Source: Acidobacteriota bacterium (GTDB lineage: Bacteria; Acidobacteriota; Blastocatellia; RBC074). From it: DNA of 64,000 bases. Under the pieces are notes generated by a model, which worked only from the letters and a program-made list of their open reading frames with translations, did not search any database and was not told the origin of the DNA. Position numbers and translations under genes: made by a program. Position 1 is the first letter of the stretch, and each line of letters starts with the position of its first letter. The stretch lies in contig JAFDVI010000005.1 in assembly GCA_018269055.1 (NCBI GenBank), positions 229,637 through 293,636 on the forward strand, given 5' to 3'. Positions 11,001-21,534 of the stretch are shown one piece after another.

Positions 11001-11817
11001 CCAGAAATCCCTGCCGTCGCACGCCAATGTCTTCATCGTTGTTGTCCGAACCGTCCACCGTGAAATTGTTGGCGCGGGATCGCAACCCATTCACCGCAAA
11101 CTGTCCGGAGGTGCCGACGCCTGGGCCTTGGCCAGGGCCTGCGACGCTTCCCAAGGTTTGCGGTGGCGGCGCAACCCCCGGAAGAAGAAGCGCCAATTCA
11201 TCAAACGAACGCGTGAAAGTGGAACCTCCGAGCGGCAGGGCCGTGACTTCGTTTTCGCTGTATGAGCCGCTCCGACGCGCATCGAGCGTATTGATCGAGC
11301 TGCGAACTTCATTGCCGGATGCTGCTGCGGCAGCGGCCGCTGCAGTCGGTGCCGGAGTCGCGGGAGGAGTCCCCGTTGGTGGAGTAGCGGGTGGCGTTGT
11401 TGGCGGAGTCGTCGGGGGCGTGGTAGTTGGCGGCGTCGCAGGAGGAGTCGTTGCCGTCACCGGATCAAGGCTAACTGGAACGGGAACGACTTCGCCGGTG
11501 CGCGCGATTTTCAATCTCTGGAAGGTTTCGTTCGGCGCAAAGCCGCTCATGGTGACGCGGATTTTGTACAGTCCTGGCGAGAGCAATCCTTGGTAAAACC
11601 GCCCGCGCGCATCGGTGACCTTGGTAACGACGATGCCGGTTTCGACGTTGGTGATTTCTGCGGTTGCGCCTTCGATAGGTTGGCCGGTCAGGCTGTTTGT
11701 CACGGTTCCTTCAAATGCGCCGGTCACTGTGTCCTGAGCCGAAGCGCTGACGGAATTGATGCAGACAACGAACAACAGCGCGAGAGAGTACGCAAACATT
11801 CTTCTGAAGACTGGCAT
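8002..11817 (-). CDS. Oar-like TonB-dependent receptor with N-terminal carboxypeptidase-regulatory domain
   Basis: This 1271-residue outer-membrane receptor probably takes up large oligomers or peptides; the substrate is unknown. It has a signal peptide ending near SVSASA, a carboxypeptidase-regulatory-like beta-sandwich (about 30-115), then a Pro/Thr linker of repeated TPP units plus an Ala tract (about 120-170). A plug-like region follows, with GQFAVNGLRSRANNF and DGSDNNDED, then a long beta-barrel ending in a terminal Phe (KLEF). AGGAG lies 9 nt before the start. It is paralogous to the receptor at 13639-17664: both share the VDGSDNNDED-VGVRRQGF-AL-PQ stretch and the FDVRHRG-type barrel motif. 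Enolase lies between the two. The Pro/Thr linker may span the periplasm or peptidoglycan. Confidence 0.9.
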   Translation of the reverse strand: MPVFRRMFAYSLALLFVVCINSVSASAQDTVTGAFEGTVTNSLTGQPIEGATAEITNVETGIVVTKVTDARGRFYQGLLSPGLYKIRVTMSGFAPNETFQRLKIARTGEVVPVPVSLDPVTATTPPATPPTTTPPTTPPTTPPATPPTGTPPATPAPTAAAAAAAASGNEVRSSINTLDARRSGSYSENEVTALPLGGSTFTRSFDELALLLPGVAPPPQTLGSVAGPGQGPGVGTSGQFAVNGLRSRANNFTVDGSDNNDEDIGVRRQGFLALIPQPIESIREYQAITLLAPAQFGRNFGANVNAVSKSGGNQFHGSTYGFFNSSQLNARNFFDSANGNGLTPVTTASGNAVLMGGQSLTVRNQSGGENSFTLGQFGATFGGPVRHERTFFFLSAEGQIMNATQEENFIVPTIEQRGVYGSGATGLNSDPFNQSVAVRTRPTNASGDAFFSLFPFANNPTGIYGANTYTQVLPSSARGIVASAKIDHNFKLGGRTQSLTGRYNATDDWRQIGKVGEAIFSSLKPEIRTQNLSLFFNSQLNGSGSLFNQVRLSYGRTRLRFQEIRPCTVTDTAFSNDCLLGSDQFPNQPFLLNRMEITNLTQPGRQTTYEPLIFGRQTIHTEDDLGPLGQVQIAGFSPLGVDVYNFPQRRVNNTYQLADILTARVGDHSLAFGTDNRRSELNSNLLRLTRPLVTFNGSPSLIVNRPFKPEDLAATGVPSNFFLTLSNAGGTPTDVVGDLSLRFYQLNFFAQDDWRIRPNFSLAYGLRYETNTTPRELNNRIEQTFSSSSLGLVPGLQTFIGNRRRIFEPDRNNFAPRVSFAYSPNWLGKDRTTVFRAGFGMFFDQILGAVVSQSRNVFPSFVPLNFGGLFAQNKEVPLSFVNPATTSLQGVPLVKNGNQLNLPLNAGTVSLLNQTFPPAFGLTLPAQNLTLPNALHYTFAFEQQLSRDLTVSLAYVGTNGRNLLRLTTPNLGPANNVAPTRFQALPGEGNIPGEPVFFGRVCIPSTNIQRAQNPCPGRPQPDIGAVNIYTTTGSSRFDSLQVEMRGRFAQALQLNASYVFSDARDDVSEAFELAGSSSLPQNSINFAGERAAANFDIRHRGTVSAIYDADSLKAKLSGMGWMLSGMQVALIGRLQTGQPFTVNSVYDVNLDGNLTDRLNTTNGLTMTGDGRQPIVTQTTDLTGLLAATGADGTVERNSFRAGSLVTFDLAVSKAIQFSGSKRLVIRADMFNLFNRANFGIPVRWLEGPGFGKAVSTVTPGFRLQFSLKLEF

Positions 11818-12013
11818 TCAATGATTCTCCTGATTGCTCAAATAAACTCAAAAGGGTCTGAGATTTAATGATCTGTTTGATGGCTGTAGGCGGCAAATAA
11901 TGGGGTTGCCGAATTTGTTGATACTTGAACTATTTGCACGATCACGAGATGAACTATCGCATACGACTGGTTGGCTGTAAACAATTTGTTTTCGGAAGGT
12001 AGAACGGAGCAGA

Positions 12014-12066
12014 GGAGCGGTAGCGACCTGGTTGGCTTGCACTGCTAACGAGGCCGCTATCGCTCT
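12014..12066. repeat. Imperfect hairpin related to the 20309-20381 repeat
   Basis: The 23-nt arms 12014-12036 and 12044-12066 pair imperfectly around a 7-nt loop. The left arm begins GGAGCGGTAGCGACCTGGT, close to GGAGCGGTCGCGACTTGGT in the element at 20309-20381. It lies between enolase and the upstream region of the Oar-like receptor. Confidence 0.65.
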
Positions 12067-12088
12067 TGTACATCCGGCGATCTGGCAA

Positions 12089-13635
<1,547 letters not shown>

Positions 13636-13638
13636 TTT

Positions 13639-16600
13639 TCAAAAAACATACTTCAACGCGAACTGTATCTGGCGCGGACCAATTTGCGTGTCCACGGATT
13701 TGCCGAAACTCGGCGCTTCCAGAATGCGCACGGGAATTCCAAAATGCGTGCGATTCCAAACGTTGAACGCTTCGGCTCGGAAAACAATGTAATGATCGCC
13801 GCGCAGTTGAATATTTTTGACGACGGCCAAATCGGTTTTGGCAATGCCGTTCGCTCGGAAGGTGTTGCGGCCAATCGCGCCATTTTTGCCCAGCGGAGCC
13901 AGCAAGTTGACGGAACTCGTTCCCAATTGCAATTTCACCTGCCGGTCATCCAACAGCGTCAACCCGTTTAGCGTGTTCAACCGATCTGTTAGATTGCCAT
14001 CCCGGTTCACATCCAGACTGCTGTTGACGGTGAACGGTTGGCCGGTTTGGAACGTCGAAAACGTCGCCAGTTGCCAACCACCCAATACCGCTTTCGCAGC
14101 ACCTTGAGCGTTGTTGAACCGATCAATGAATGGAAAATTGCTGATGGTGCTCAGGCTGAACCGGTGGCGCACATCGAAATTGGCGTCGCCGCGTTCCAAT
14201 TGTAATGCCCGGTCATCTTGGGGCAAGACGAACGCTCCGCCCACATCGAACACATCGGAAACATCATCAATCGCGTGCGACCATGCATACGCCGCCGTGA
14301 ATTGGTACCCACGGGAAAACCGTTTGGTCAGTGAAGCCTGCAGCGAATGGTAAATGGATGCTGCCGAAGAATCGAAAATGGTGTATGCCCCCAAATTCGG
14401 ATTGGGCCGCTGATATTGTCCGGCGTCGAAGTTGCTCAGAGGCGGCAAGGCAATGGCGAAAATCGGGTTGTTGGCATTAAACCCCAGCGGATCAATCGGC
14501 AAGGTGATGGAGTTCGGCCCGCCATTCGGCGCGCGGAATCGCGTCAACTTCACGCCTCGCGTGCCGACATAAGCCACGTTGAGCAGAAAATCGTTGAACA
14601 ATTCGCGCTCGACTTGCAGGTTGAATTGCAGCGTATACGGCGAGCGCAAATCATTGGCAGGCAGCGTGTAGGCTAACCCGCCGCCGGACGGCAATCGAGT
14701 GCCGTTGGAAACCGGGTTGGACGTGGCGGGATTGAACAGCAACCCCAGCACTTGTGGCAACACACCGGACGGCAATTGAACGGCATTGAGTTGCCCAGAC
14801 TGAATCAACGGATATGTGATGGAGCTTCCGTTCGGATTGACGACATCAATATTGATGAAGGTCGGATTGTAAATCGCGAGGATGCCCCCTCCCGTACGAC
14901 TAAAAAATAATTGTTGAAAGTTGGCAAATGAACCTGCATCAGCATTGAAGGGTAAAAAGTTTGGGAAAACGTTGCGCGACTGACTGACGACGCTGCCCAG
15001 CGTTAAGTCGTAATACGCTCCGATGCCGCCGCGAATGACCGTTTTTCCAGTCTGGCTGCTGCTTCCGGCAAATGGGTCAACCGCGAAACCAAGATGACCG
15101 CCGAAATTGTTTCGATCGGGATCAAAGATGGAGTCCCGACCTGCGAAAGTTTGCTTCAGGGAATTGATCGTTGCATTGTAAGAATTGAGCAAATCCTGAT
15201 TGCTTAAAATTTGAGTGCTGCGCGCCGCGCGAATTCTTAGCGAGGTATCGGCGGATGGCAGATTGTTGAGTGCAAAAGTGTCTTCGATGCGGGAATTGAC
15301 TTCGCGCGGAACAGTGTTCAATTCATAGCGCAAGCCGTAATCCAGCGTGAATCCACGGTGTACTCGCCAATTGTCATTGGCAAAAAAGTTCAATTGCCAG
15401 AGCCGTAACCCGATTTCGGAATTCGGCGTGCCGATGGCTAGCGATTGAAACAGTCCAGTTGGAATGCCCAAACTCGCCAGATCAGTGCCGCTGAAATACC
15501 CCGGTGTTGGCCCGGAAAAGCTCAGATTTTGTATTGGCGCTTGATCGAACTGTCCCGTCAAATCCGGCGTGCCGCCAAACACCACCTGTGCGCGATAATT
15601 GCGATTCAGGGAACTGTTGAGTTGTGTTCGTCTGACGTCGCCGCCAAATTTCAGCGTATGCTCGGCGCGAAACCAGCTATAGGTATCCGCAATCTGAATC
15701 GTGTTATTCGCGCGCGACTGTGGGAACAGATACACATCCAAACCCAATGGGCTGAATGGCGTCACTAAAACTTGTCCGAGCGTGCCCAGGTTTCCATCGG
15801 CAGGAATGCCCGGGTATCCGTAGTTCACGTAAAGTGTTGGAAATTCTGGGGTGGTGAGGTTTCCAATGCCAGTGGCGTTGAGCAAAAACGACTCCTTCGG
15901 GAGAAAAGAGGGTTTTTGCAGAAATGCATCTCGCATTTCCCCAAAAGCCAATGCCGTGCGGCCATAACTGGCACGAAGCTGATTGGCGCGAGCAGGCGCC
16001 AACTGGCTGGACAGAAACAACGACAGATTCTGTGTTCGGACTTTGGGAATGACGCCGGAAAAGATTGCGCCGCCGACCTGAGGGACCTGCTTTTTATCGT
16101 CCGTAAAGTTATAGCGAGCCGTAAACGAATGCGTCGCTTGCGAAAACAGATTGAAGTTGTGATCCAGTTTCAGGGAATAAATCGTCGCGTCGGCATCGGC
16201 GGGCAGCACTTGCGTGAAGGTATTTTCGCCATACGGCCCGACCGGGTTATTCGGGAAGGGAAAAAGAGCCAAGACCGAATCGCCCGCGGGAGATGTTGGG
16301 AAGAAAGTTTGTCGGCGATTGAAGCGGTCAACGGCAGTAAACCCCGTCGCGCCGAATCCCAGAAAGCCGCGCTGAGCAACAGTCGGCACGGAAAAATGAC
16401 TTTCCTGCCGGGCTTTGATGTCCTGGTGCTCGTATGAACCAAAGAAAAACGTCCGATCCTTCAGAATCGGAAAGCCGATGGTGCCTCCGCCCTGGTTGCG
16501 CTGATATTGATCTTTGCCTTGCGACGGATTGGGTAACACGACGTCCTGGCCATCCAGTCGAACGGGGAGCCGACGTGTGGTGATTGGCTGACCATTCACG

Positions 16601-17664
16601 TATTGTCCAACAGCCAATGCATCCAACCTATATGCCGGAGCATTCTTTGCCGAATAATCAAAAAAATTTCGCGCATTCAGCGATGAATGATTGAAAAAGT
16701 CGTACAGCGTGCCATGTATCTGATTCGTGCCGGATTTCGACACGGCGTTGACTTGCGACCCGATGCTGCGTCCCTGTTCGGCGTCCCACAGATGCGTGAC
16801 AATTTGAATCTCTTTTACGGATTCGATGGATTGCGGAACCAGCGCGACGAAGCCTTGCCGACGAACGCCGACGTCTTCGTCGTTGTTGTCGGAACCATCT
16901 ACCGTGAAATTGTTGGAACGTGCGCGCGCGCCGTTGACGGAAAATTGTCCTGCGGTTCCGATGCCTGCGCCGATGCCGGGACCGGCGACGCCTTTGACTT
17001 GCGGGGGCGGCGCAACTCCGGCAGCCAGCGTTGCCAAATCGTCGAAGGTGCGAATGTTCGCCAGCGGCAACAGTGCAACCATTTGTTCGTTGGCGTTGAA
17101 TCGCCGCGTCGGATCAATCTGATTGGTGATCTGTCCCTGGTAATCCTCTTTGGCAACGGGCGTTGATTGGGCGGCGGGCGGAGGTTGAGGCGTCACTTGT
17201 TGCGTGACGGCGACAACCGGCGGCGGTTTGACGCCCTGAATCATCTGGGCGTCAGGAACATAGGGAACCAGGTCGTTCAGTCGAACGATCACGGGTTTTT
17301 GTGAGATTTCCTCATCATTGATGACGTAATAACCGTCTTTGGACATCTCGACTTTGTACTTGCCCACTGGCACCAGCGCAAACCGGTATTCTCCGTTGGA
17401 ATCCGTGAGCACCGTTCTGAAAATCCCTGTTTCCAGATTCGTGATGCGTACCCGGACGCCCGGAATTTTCGGTCTCAGACTCGATTCCGGCCGTTCGAGT
17501 ATTTTGCCCGGAACTCCCTCGACGGCCTTTCCAGTGATAGTTCCTGTGACGGTATCGAACTTGGAAGCAAGGTCGGAATCCCCGGCGAAAACAGAAAACG
17601 AAAATTGGGGTATGAATAAAGCGAAAGACAAAAAGAGGCTGACAAACTTTGACTTCGGCGACAT
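13639..17664 (-). CDS. Second Oar-like TonB-dependent receptor
   Basis: A 1341-residue outer-membrane receptor. The start is placed at the Met of MSPKSKFVSLFLSF because it begins a clear signal peptide and has GGAG/CGGAG just upstream; an in-frame ATG 48 bp earlier would add a non-hydrophobic leader. A carboxypeptidase-regulatory-like domain (about 45-130, with TNLETGIFRTVLTDSNGEYRF) is followed by a short Pro/Gln linker, a plug region with NGARARSNNF and DGSDNNDEDVGVRRQGF, and a long barrel ending in KYVF. It shares architecture and several motifs with the receptor at 8002-11817 and is probably an ancient duplicate. The ligand is unknown. It is divergent from the sirtuin gene. Confidence 0.9.
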   Translation of the reverse strand: MSPKSKFVSLFLSFALFIPQFSFSVFAGDSDLASKFDTVTGTITGKAVEGVPGKILERPESSLRPKIPGVRVRITNLETGIFRTVLTDSNGEYRFALVPVGKYKVEMSKDGYYVINDEEISQKPVIVRLNDLVPYVPDAQMIQGVKPPPVVAVTQQVTPQPPPAAQSTPVAKEDYQGQITNQIDPTRRFNANEQMVALLPLANIRTFDDLATLAAGVAPPPQVKGVAGPGIGAGIGTAGQFSVNGARARSNNFTVDGSDNNDEDVGVRRQGFVALVPQSIESVKEIQIVTHLWDAEQGRSIGSQVNAVSKSGTNQIHGTLYDFFNHSSLNARNFFDYSAKNAPAYRLDALAVGQYVNGQPITTRRLPVRLDGQDVVLPNPSQGKDQYQRNQGGGTIGFPILKDRTFFFGSYEHQDIKARQESHFSVPTVAQRGFLGFGATGFTAVDRFNRRQTFFPTSPAGDSVLALFPFPNNPVGPYGENTFTQVLPADADATIYSLKLDHNFNLFSQATHSFTARYNFTDDKKQVPQVGGAIFSGVIPKVRTQNLSLFLSSQLAPARANQLRASYGRTALAFGEMRDAFLQKPSFLPKESFLLNATGIGNLTTPEFPTLYVNYGYPGIPADGNLGTLGQVLVTPFSPLGLDVYLFPQSRANNTIQIADTYSWFRAEHTLKFGGDVRRTQLNSSLNRNYRAQVVFGGTPDLTGQFDQAPIQNLSFSGPTPGYFSGTDLASLGIPTGLFQSLAIGTPNSEIGLRLWQLNFFANDNWRVHRGFTLDYGLRYELNTVPREVNSRIEDTFALNNLPSADTSLRIRAARSTQILSNQDLLNSYNATINSLKQTFAGRDSIFDPDRNNFGGHLGFAVDPFAGSSSQTGKTVIRGGIGAYYDLTLGSVVSQSRNVFPNFLPFNADAGSFANFQQLFFSRTGGGILAIYNPTFINIDVVNPNGSSITYPLIQSGQLNAVQLPSGVLPQVLGLLFNPATSNPVSNGTRLPSGGGLAYTLPANDLRSPYTLQFNLQVERELFNDFLLNVAYVGTRGVKLTRFRAPNGGPNSITLPIDPLGFNANNPIFAIALPPLSNFDAGQYQRPNPNLGAYTIFDSSAASIYHSLQASLTKRFSRGYQFTAAYAWSHAIDDVSDVFDVGGAFVLPQDDRALQLERGDANFDVRHRFSLSTISNFPFIDRFNNAQGAAKAVLGGWQLATFSTFQTGQPFTVNSSLDVNRDGNLTDRLNTLNGLTLLDDRQVKLQLGTSSVNLLAPLGKNGAIGRNTFRANGIAKTDLAVVKNIQLRGDHYIVFRAEAFNVWNRTHFGIPVRILEAPSFGKSVDTQIGPRQIQFALKYVF

Positions 17665-17886
17665 AACTCCACACTCCGTGAATCGAAGGTTTATCATCAT
17701 CCGGGGTTGCAATCTCAGAATAGTGTTCTTGCCAGGGATCTGGCGGGCAAACTCTTATTCACAACAACCTGTTGGCTGTCACGGCAAAGTTATCTGTATT
17801 CAGTAATAAACGAGCAATTTGAAGTAGCCGGTATCTTAACTTGCCAGCCTTCATTGTCAACCAAGAAGATTGGCGAAGGAGCATCC

Positions 17887-18645
17887 ATGAGCGCAATTGA
17901 TCACGCGATGAAATTGATCAATCAATCCCGTCGGATCGTCGCGTTTTCCGGCGCAGGCATCAGCACCGAAGCGGGTATACCGGATTTCCGCAGCGAAGGC
18001 GGATTGTGGGAAAACGCCGCCTTGATGGAACTGATGTCCGCTTCGGGCTTTCGCTGGAACCCGGCGGGGTTTTATCGAGCTTCAATGCAGTTGATGCCGA
18101 ATCTGCATCGTGCGCAGCCGACTTCGGTACACATGCTGTTGGCAGAACTGGAATCACAAGGACGCCTGTCGGCCATCATTACGCAGAACATTGACGGATT
18201 GCATCAGGCCGCCGGTTCACAAGTCGTTCATGAAATTCATGGTTCATTTCGCACCGGGCATTGCATCGGATGCCAACGGGAATTCGAGATGACCGAATTT
18301 TATGAACGGTTGTCGCGCGGAGAAATTGAGTTGCCGTTGTGTGATGTGTGCCGATCCCCCATCAAACCGGATGTGATTTTGTTTGGCGATCTGTTGCCGG
18401 TCGGAGCCTGGAACCGTTCGGTTGCGGCGGTGGAGCAATGCGATCTGTTATTGGTTCTGGGATCGTCGCTGGTTGTGTATCCGGCGGCGGAGTTGCCTCG
18501 GATGGCACAGGCTGGCGGCGCGAAGCTGATTATCGTCAACCGCGAAGCAACGGAATACGATGCGCTGGCCGATGTTATTGTCCACGCGGAGTTAGGCGAT
18601 TTTTCGCAAGAAGTTTTCGCAAAACTGAAAAAGAGCGGCTGTTAG
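17887..18645 (+). CDS. cobB: NAD-dependent protein deacylase, sirtuin (Sir2/CobB family)
   Basis: A 252-residue sirtuin that removes acyl groups from lysines using NAD. GAGISTEAGIPDFR forms the NAD-binding loop, TQNIDGLHQ and the catalytic His in HEIHG follow, and a zinc ribbon has the Cys pairs CIGC and CDVC. FGDLLP and LGSSL complete the Rossmann-type core. The start at MSAIDHAMKL is preceded by GAAGGAG, and an in-frame ATG 180 bp upstream would add an unrelated leader. The gene symbol is by family only. It is divergent from the second receptor. Confidence 0.93.
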   Translation: MSAIDHAMKLINQSRRIVAFSGAGISTEAGIPDFRSEGGLWENAALMELMSASGFRWNPAGFYRASMQLMPNLHRAQPTSVHMLLAELESQGRLSAIITQNIDGLHQAAGSQVVHEIHGSFRTGHCIGCQREFEMTEFYERLSRGEIELPLCDVCRSPIKPDVILFGDLLPVGAWNRSVAAVEQCDLLLVLGSSLVVYPAAELPRMAQAGGAKLIIVNREATEYDALADVIVHAELGDFSQEVFAKLKKSGC

Positions 18646-18772
18646 GATTCAATTTCTAACGATTCAGTGCCACAATGCGTTTGCCCCGATTCCAAGGATT
18701 TTTGATCGGGTCGCATGGCGCGGCGAGACTTGGGGGAGGATCGCCGCGCTATGTTTGACACCCACCAATAAA

Positions 18773-18840
18773 AATCCACGAAGAGCGCGAAAAACATTAA
18801 GGGCATTCGCTTTTATGTTTTTACGGCGGCTTCGTGGATT
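18773..18840. terminator. Imperfect palindrome between convergent genes
   Basis: Arms 18773-18797 and 18815-18840 share AATCCACGAAG and AAAAACAT in inverted orientation. The element lies between the convergent sirtuin and Gfo/Idh/MocA genes, so it may act as a two-way terminator. The complex arms also suit a repeat element. Confidence 0.55.
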
Positions 18841-18860
18841 AACGCTTTCAGCCCAAAAGC

Positions 18861-20192
18861 TTAATTCTTGGCCTGCATTCCTTCGGTCGGTTTATCGGTG
18901 ACCTTCTGCGAAGTTTCATTGAAATACAACACGCGGCCTTCGCGATAGGATTGAACCGACATGGCGATGGTCGTCATGGCCTTGTACGCGGTCAGCGGAT
19001 CCAGCACGGTCTTTTCGCGCGTCCGGACGCAACGCAGGAAGTTTTCGTAATGCGTTTCGCGTTTTTCGGTCATCAGTTTGACTTCTTCACTGCCCCATTT
19101 TTCGACGAATTTCTTCTTGGCAATGCGTTCCGGCGTGACGGTGATGTGATCCACGTGGCCTTCAAACTGGCCTTCGGGAACCATCATAATCGTTCCTTCG
19201 TGACCGCGAATCAGTCCCGGAATGTGCGTGGAATTCGCCATGGAAGAGCTCAGCACCAGCGAATGTCCTTTCGGAAATTCGGCCAGCAGGTGGAAGGTAT
19301 CCGGCACTTCGCGGCCATCTTTGAAAACATAGGTTCCGCCCGAAGCCATAACTTTGTACGGGAACTGCGCTTCGCCCCAGCACAAATTCAGTGGAGCCAC
19401 GACGTGATAAAACAAATCCGTGGCAATGCCGCCGGAATAATCCCAATACTTGCGGAAACGGAAAAAGCGTTCGGCGCTGAACGGGCGCTGCGGTGCGCTG
19501 CCCAACCACATTTTCCAGTCAATGTAATCGTCGCCTTTGCCGTTCGGGCCGGCGTTCGGATCAATCGTGTAATTCCATTCACCTTCGACGGAGTTGCGGT
19601 GATACGAACCCTGGCTCATCAACAACTGGCCAATCATTCCATCTTCAATCGCCTTGCGGGCTTTCCACCACTGATCGCTGGAAGTGGTTTGCGAACCGAT
19701 TTGAACGACGCGGTTCGTCGCCTTGGACACTTCATAAAACTTTTTGGCTTCTTCGACGCTGTGCGTCATCGGTTTTTCGCAATACACGTCTTTGCCCGAT
19801 TGCATTGCGGCAATGGCAATCGGCGCGTGCCAGTGATCCGGCGTGGCGATGACCACGGCGTCAATGTCTTTACGGGCAATGACTTCGCGATAATCCAGGG
19901 TGGCGTGTTCCGGCTTGGCCTGCATCAACTTTTCGACATTGTTTTGCGCGTTCGTCAGGCGTTTGCGGTACGTATCGCAGACGGCCACCATCTGCGCGGG
20001 AGTGGTTTTCGCCGCCATCGAAAATTCCCGCAACAGGGAATTGCCGCGTCCGCCGATGCCAATAAACCCAAGATTGATGCGGTCGTTCGCGCCCAGAATC
20101 CTGGCGTGAACGTTGCGGTGAAACACCGCCGCAGTCCCAGCAGCAGCTACGCCGGTTTTGACAAAATCTCTCCGTGAAGTCTTTTCTTTCAT
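18861..20192 (-). CDS. Tat-exported Gfo/Idh/MocA family oxidoreductase
   Basis: A 443-residue NAD(P)-dependent oxidoreductase of the Gfo/Idh/MocA family, probably acting on a sugar or cyclitol in the periplasm. The twin-arginine signal SRRDFVK is followed by a hydrophobic alanine-rich segment. The Rossmann motif reads [12 protein letters not shown], and the family EKP motif occurs in [14 protein letters not shown]. The region [17 protein letters not shown] is also typical. The start is supported by AAGGAG. Substrate cannot be told from sequence. Next upstream on the same strand is the AIM24 protein, 200 bp away across a palindrome, so they may be separate units. Confidence 0.9.
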   Translation of the reverse strand: MKEKTSRRDFVKTGVAAAGTAAVFHRNVHARILGANDRINLGFIGIGGRGNSLLREFSMAAKTTPAQMVAVCDTYRKRLTNAQNNVEKLMQAKPEHATLDYREVIARKDIDAVVIATPDHWHAPIAIAAMQSGKDVYCEKPMTHSVEEAKKFYEVSKATNRVVQIGSQTTSSDQWWKARKAIEDGMIGQLLMSQGSYHRNSVEGEWNYTIDPNAGPNGKGDDYIDWKMWLGSAPQRPFSAERFFRFRKYWDYSGGIATDLFYHVVAPLNLCWGEAQFPYKVMASGGTYVFKDGREVPDTFHLLAEFPKGHSLVLSSSMANSTHIPGLIRGHEGTIMMVPEGQFEGHVDHITVTPERIAKKKFVEKWGSEEVKLMTEKRETHYENFLRCVRTREKTVLDPLTAYKAMTTIAMSVQSYREGRVLYFNETSQKVTDKPTEGMQAKN

Positions 20193-20308
20193 TGAGAACT
20201 CTCCTTAAATCGGTGGTAGATGGTTTCAGTCGGTACTTAGAAGTTCGACCAAAGAGTGCAATGTGGCTGGATATTACATGCCGGAGCTTGAACGGGCAAT
20301 GTTGCAGT

Positions 20309-20381
20309 ACGAGGAGCGGTCGCGACTTGGTTTGTTTGGAAAATGAGAGTCAGGGTTTACCAAGTCGCGACCGCTCCTCGT
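20309..20381. repeat. Perfect 23-bp inverted repeat
   Basis: Arms 20309-20331 and 20359-20381 are exact inverted repeats with a 27-nt loop, and pairing continues outward with a gap (GCAATG and CATTGC). A related weaker copy is at 12014-12066. It lies between the AIM24 gene and the Gfo/Idh/MocA gene. Confidence 0.85.
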
Positions 20382-20392
20382 GCTGCATTGCT

Positions 20393-21268
20393 TTATTCGC
20401 CGAATAGATTTCCCAGATTGACGCCGCCGCCGCTGCCGGATTGAGACGGGAAGAATGGTTTCAGCAGCCCGGCAAACGCCGCCAGATTGCGCGTCTGAAT
20501 CAGGATTTCGCCTGGGCCTGTAAATTCGGCGACGATGCCTTCACCGCTGACCAGACTGCGCAGCCAACCGGCTTGGGCGGCGCGGCGAAGTTCATACGGC
20601 ATCTGCGCTTCCCAGGCGACCAGATGCCCCGTGTCCACAACGTAGCGTTCGCCGTAATTCAATCGTTTACGATGAATGGCTCCAAAGGAAGACACCAACA
20701 GCAAGCCGCTGCCTTGCACCTGAAGCACAAACAAGCCTTCGCCGCTGAAAAAGGTTTTTCCACCGCCCCAGTTCGTATTGACCTGCAAGCCAACGTCGCC
20801 CGCCAGATACGAAGACGACTGAACGTTGAACAATTGGTTGTTCATTTCAATGGCGGCAATGTCGCCGGGCGAACCCGGAGCGAAGGTGACTTCGCCGGGA
20901 CCTCCGCGAGCGGTGAAGGTGGAAACGAAAGCCGATTCGCCGCCGACCATTCGCTTAAAAGCGCCCATTAACCCGCCCTTCATTTGCGATTGCAGTTCAA
21001 TGTTGCCGGACATGGAAACCATCGCTCCGGCTTCGGCCTGGATAGATTGCTCGGCTTGCAGTTGTATGATCGCCAGTGCGAATGCGCCGGTGTATTGGAT
21101 GTCAAAGCTGTAGCCGCGTCCGCTGCCTCTGCCATCGGAATCTATTCGGATTCCTCCCGCAGGCGTTTGCGCGTAACCGCCTGCTTGCGCTGTTGCGATG
21201 CTCGATCCGCAGACGCTGCAAAACTTTGCGTCGTTCGGCAATTGAGTTCCACATTTCGGACAATTCAT
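20393..21268 (-). CDS. Zinc-ribbon AIM24/TIGR00266 family protein
   Basis: A 291-residue protein with an N-terminal zinc ribbon (CPKCG and CSVCGSS, about residues 4-22), a short Gly/Ser linker, and an AIM24-type beta-structured domain (about 50-285). The core shows EAGAMVSMSGNIELQ, GEVTFAPGSPGDIAAIE, GLFVLQVQGSG and RYVVDTGHLVAWE, all typical of the TIGR00266/AIM24 family. The molecular role of the family in bacteria is not established. A short Gly-rich tail (GSGGGVNLGNLFG) ends the protein. GGAGA lies 4 nt from the start codon. Confidence 0.88.
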   Translation of the reverse strand: MNCPKCGTQLPNDAKFCSVCGSSIATAQAGGYAQTPAGGIRIDSDGRGSGRGYSFDIQYTGAFALAIIQLQAEQSIQAEAGAMVSMSGNIELQSQMKGGLMGAFKRMVGGESAFVSTFTARGGPGEVTFAPGSPGDIAAIEMNNQLFNVQSSSYLAGDVGLQVNTNWGGGKTFFSGEGLFVLQVQGSGLLLVSSFGAIHRKRLNYGERYVVDTGHLVAWEAQMPYELRRAAQAGWLRSLVSGEGIVAEFTGPGEILIQTRNLAAFAGLLKPFFPSQSGSGGGVNLGNLFGE

Positions 21269-21287
21269 TCAGTTCTCCTTTGAAAAA

Positions 21288-21368
21288 GTAGCGCAACCAG
21301 CCTTGGTTGCGTAGTTCCCAACAATGGGCAAGTAACAAATGCCGCGCAACCATGGCTGGTTGCGCCAC
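21288..21368. repeat. BIME-like palindrome, copy 1 of the CGCAACCAGCC family
   Basis: Arms 21288-21314 and 21341-21368 are imperfect inverted repeats built on GCGCAACCAGCC. Each arm is itself nearly palindromic (CAACCA and TGGTTG). The same family occurs at 36994-37074. This copy is upstream of the AIM24 gene and 170 bp upstream of the cysteine-peptidase operon. Confidence 0.85.
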
Positions 21369-21534
21369 CTTCGCAAATGTAACCGTTTCGATTGACGGAG
21401 TTCAACGTTGAGGTGATACTCCGCCCCGTCGTTAGCTCCGTCGTAATAAATTTGAAACAGACAAATGGCTCAGCCTCTCAAAAATTGTCATTTGGGATCA
21501 TAAGCAAAAACCGCTTTTCAAATTCGGAGGAAAA

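Noticed and set aside
11335-11455. Low-complexity GC-rich repeat tract
   Set aside because: It encodes the Pro/Thr and Ala linker of the first Oar-like receptor, in frame.
18951-20177. 408-codon open frame opposite the Gfo/Idh/MocA gene
   Set aside because: It is a shadow of a clearly conserved enzyme gene, with no recognisable motif.
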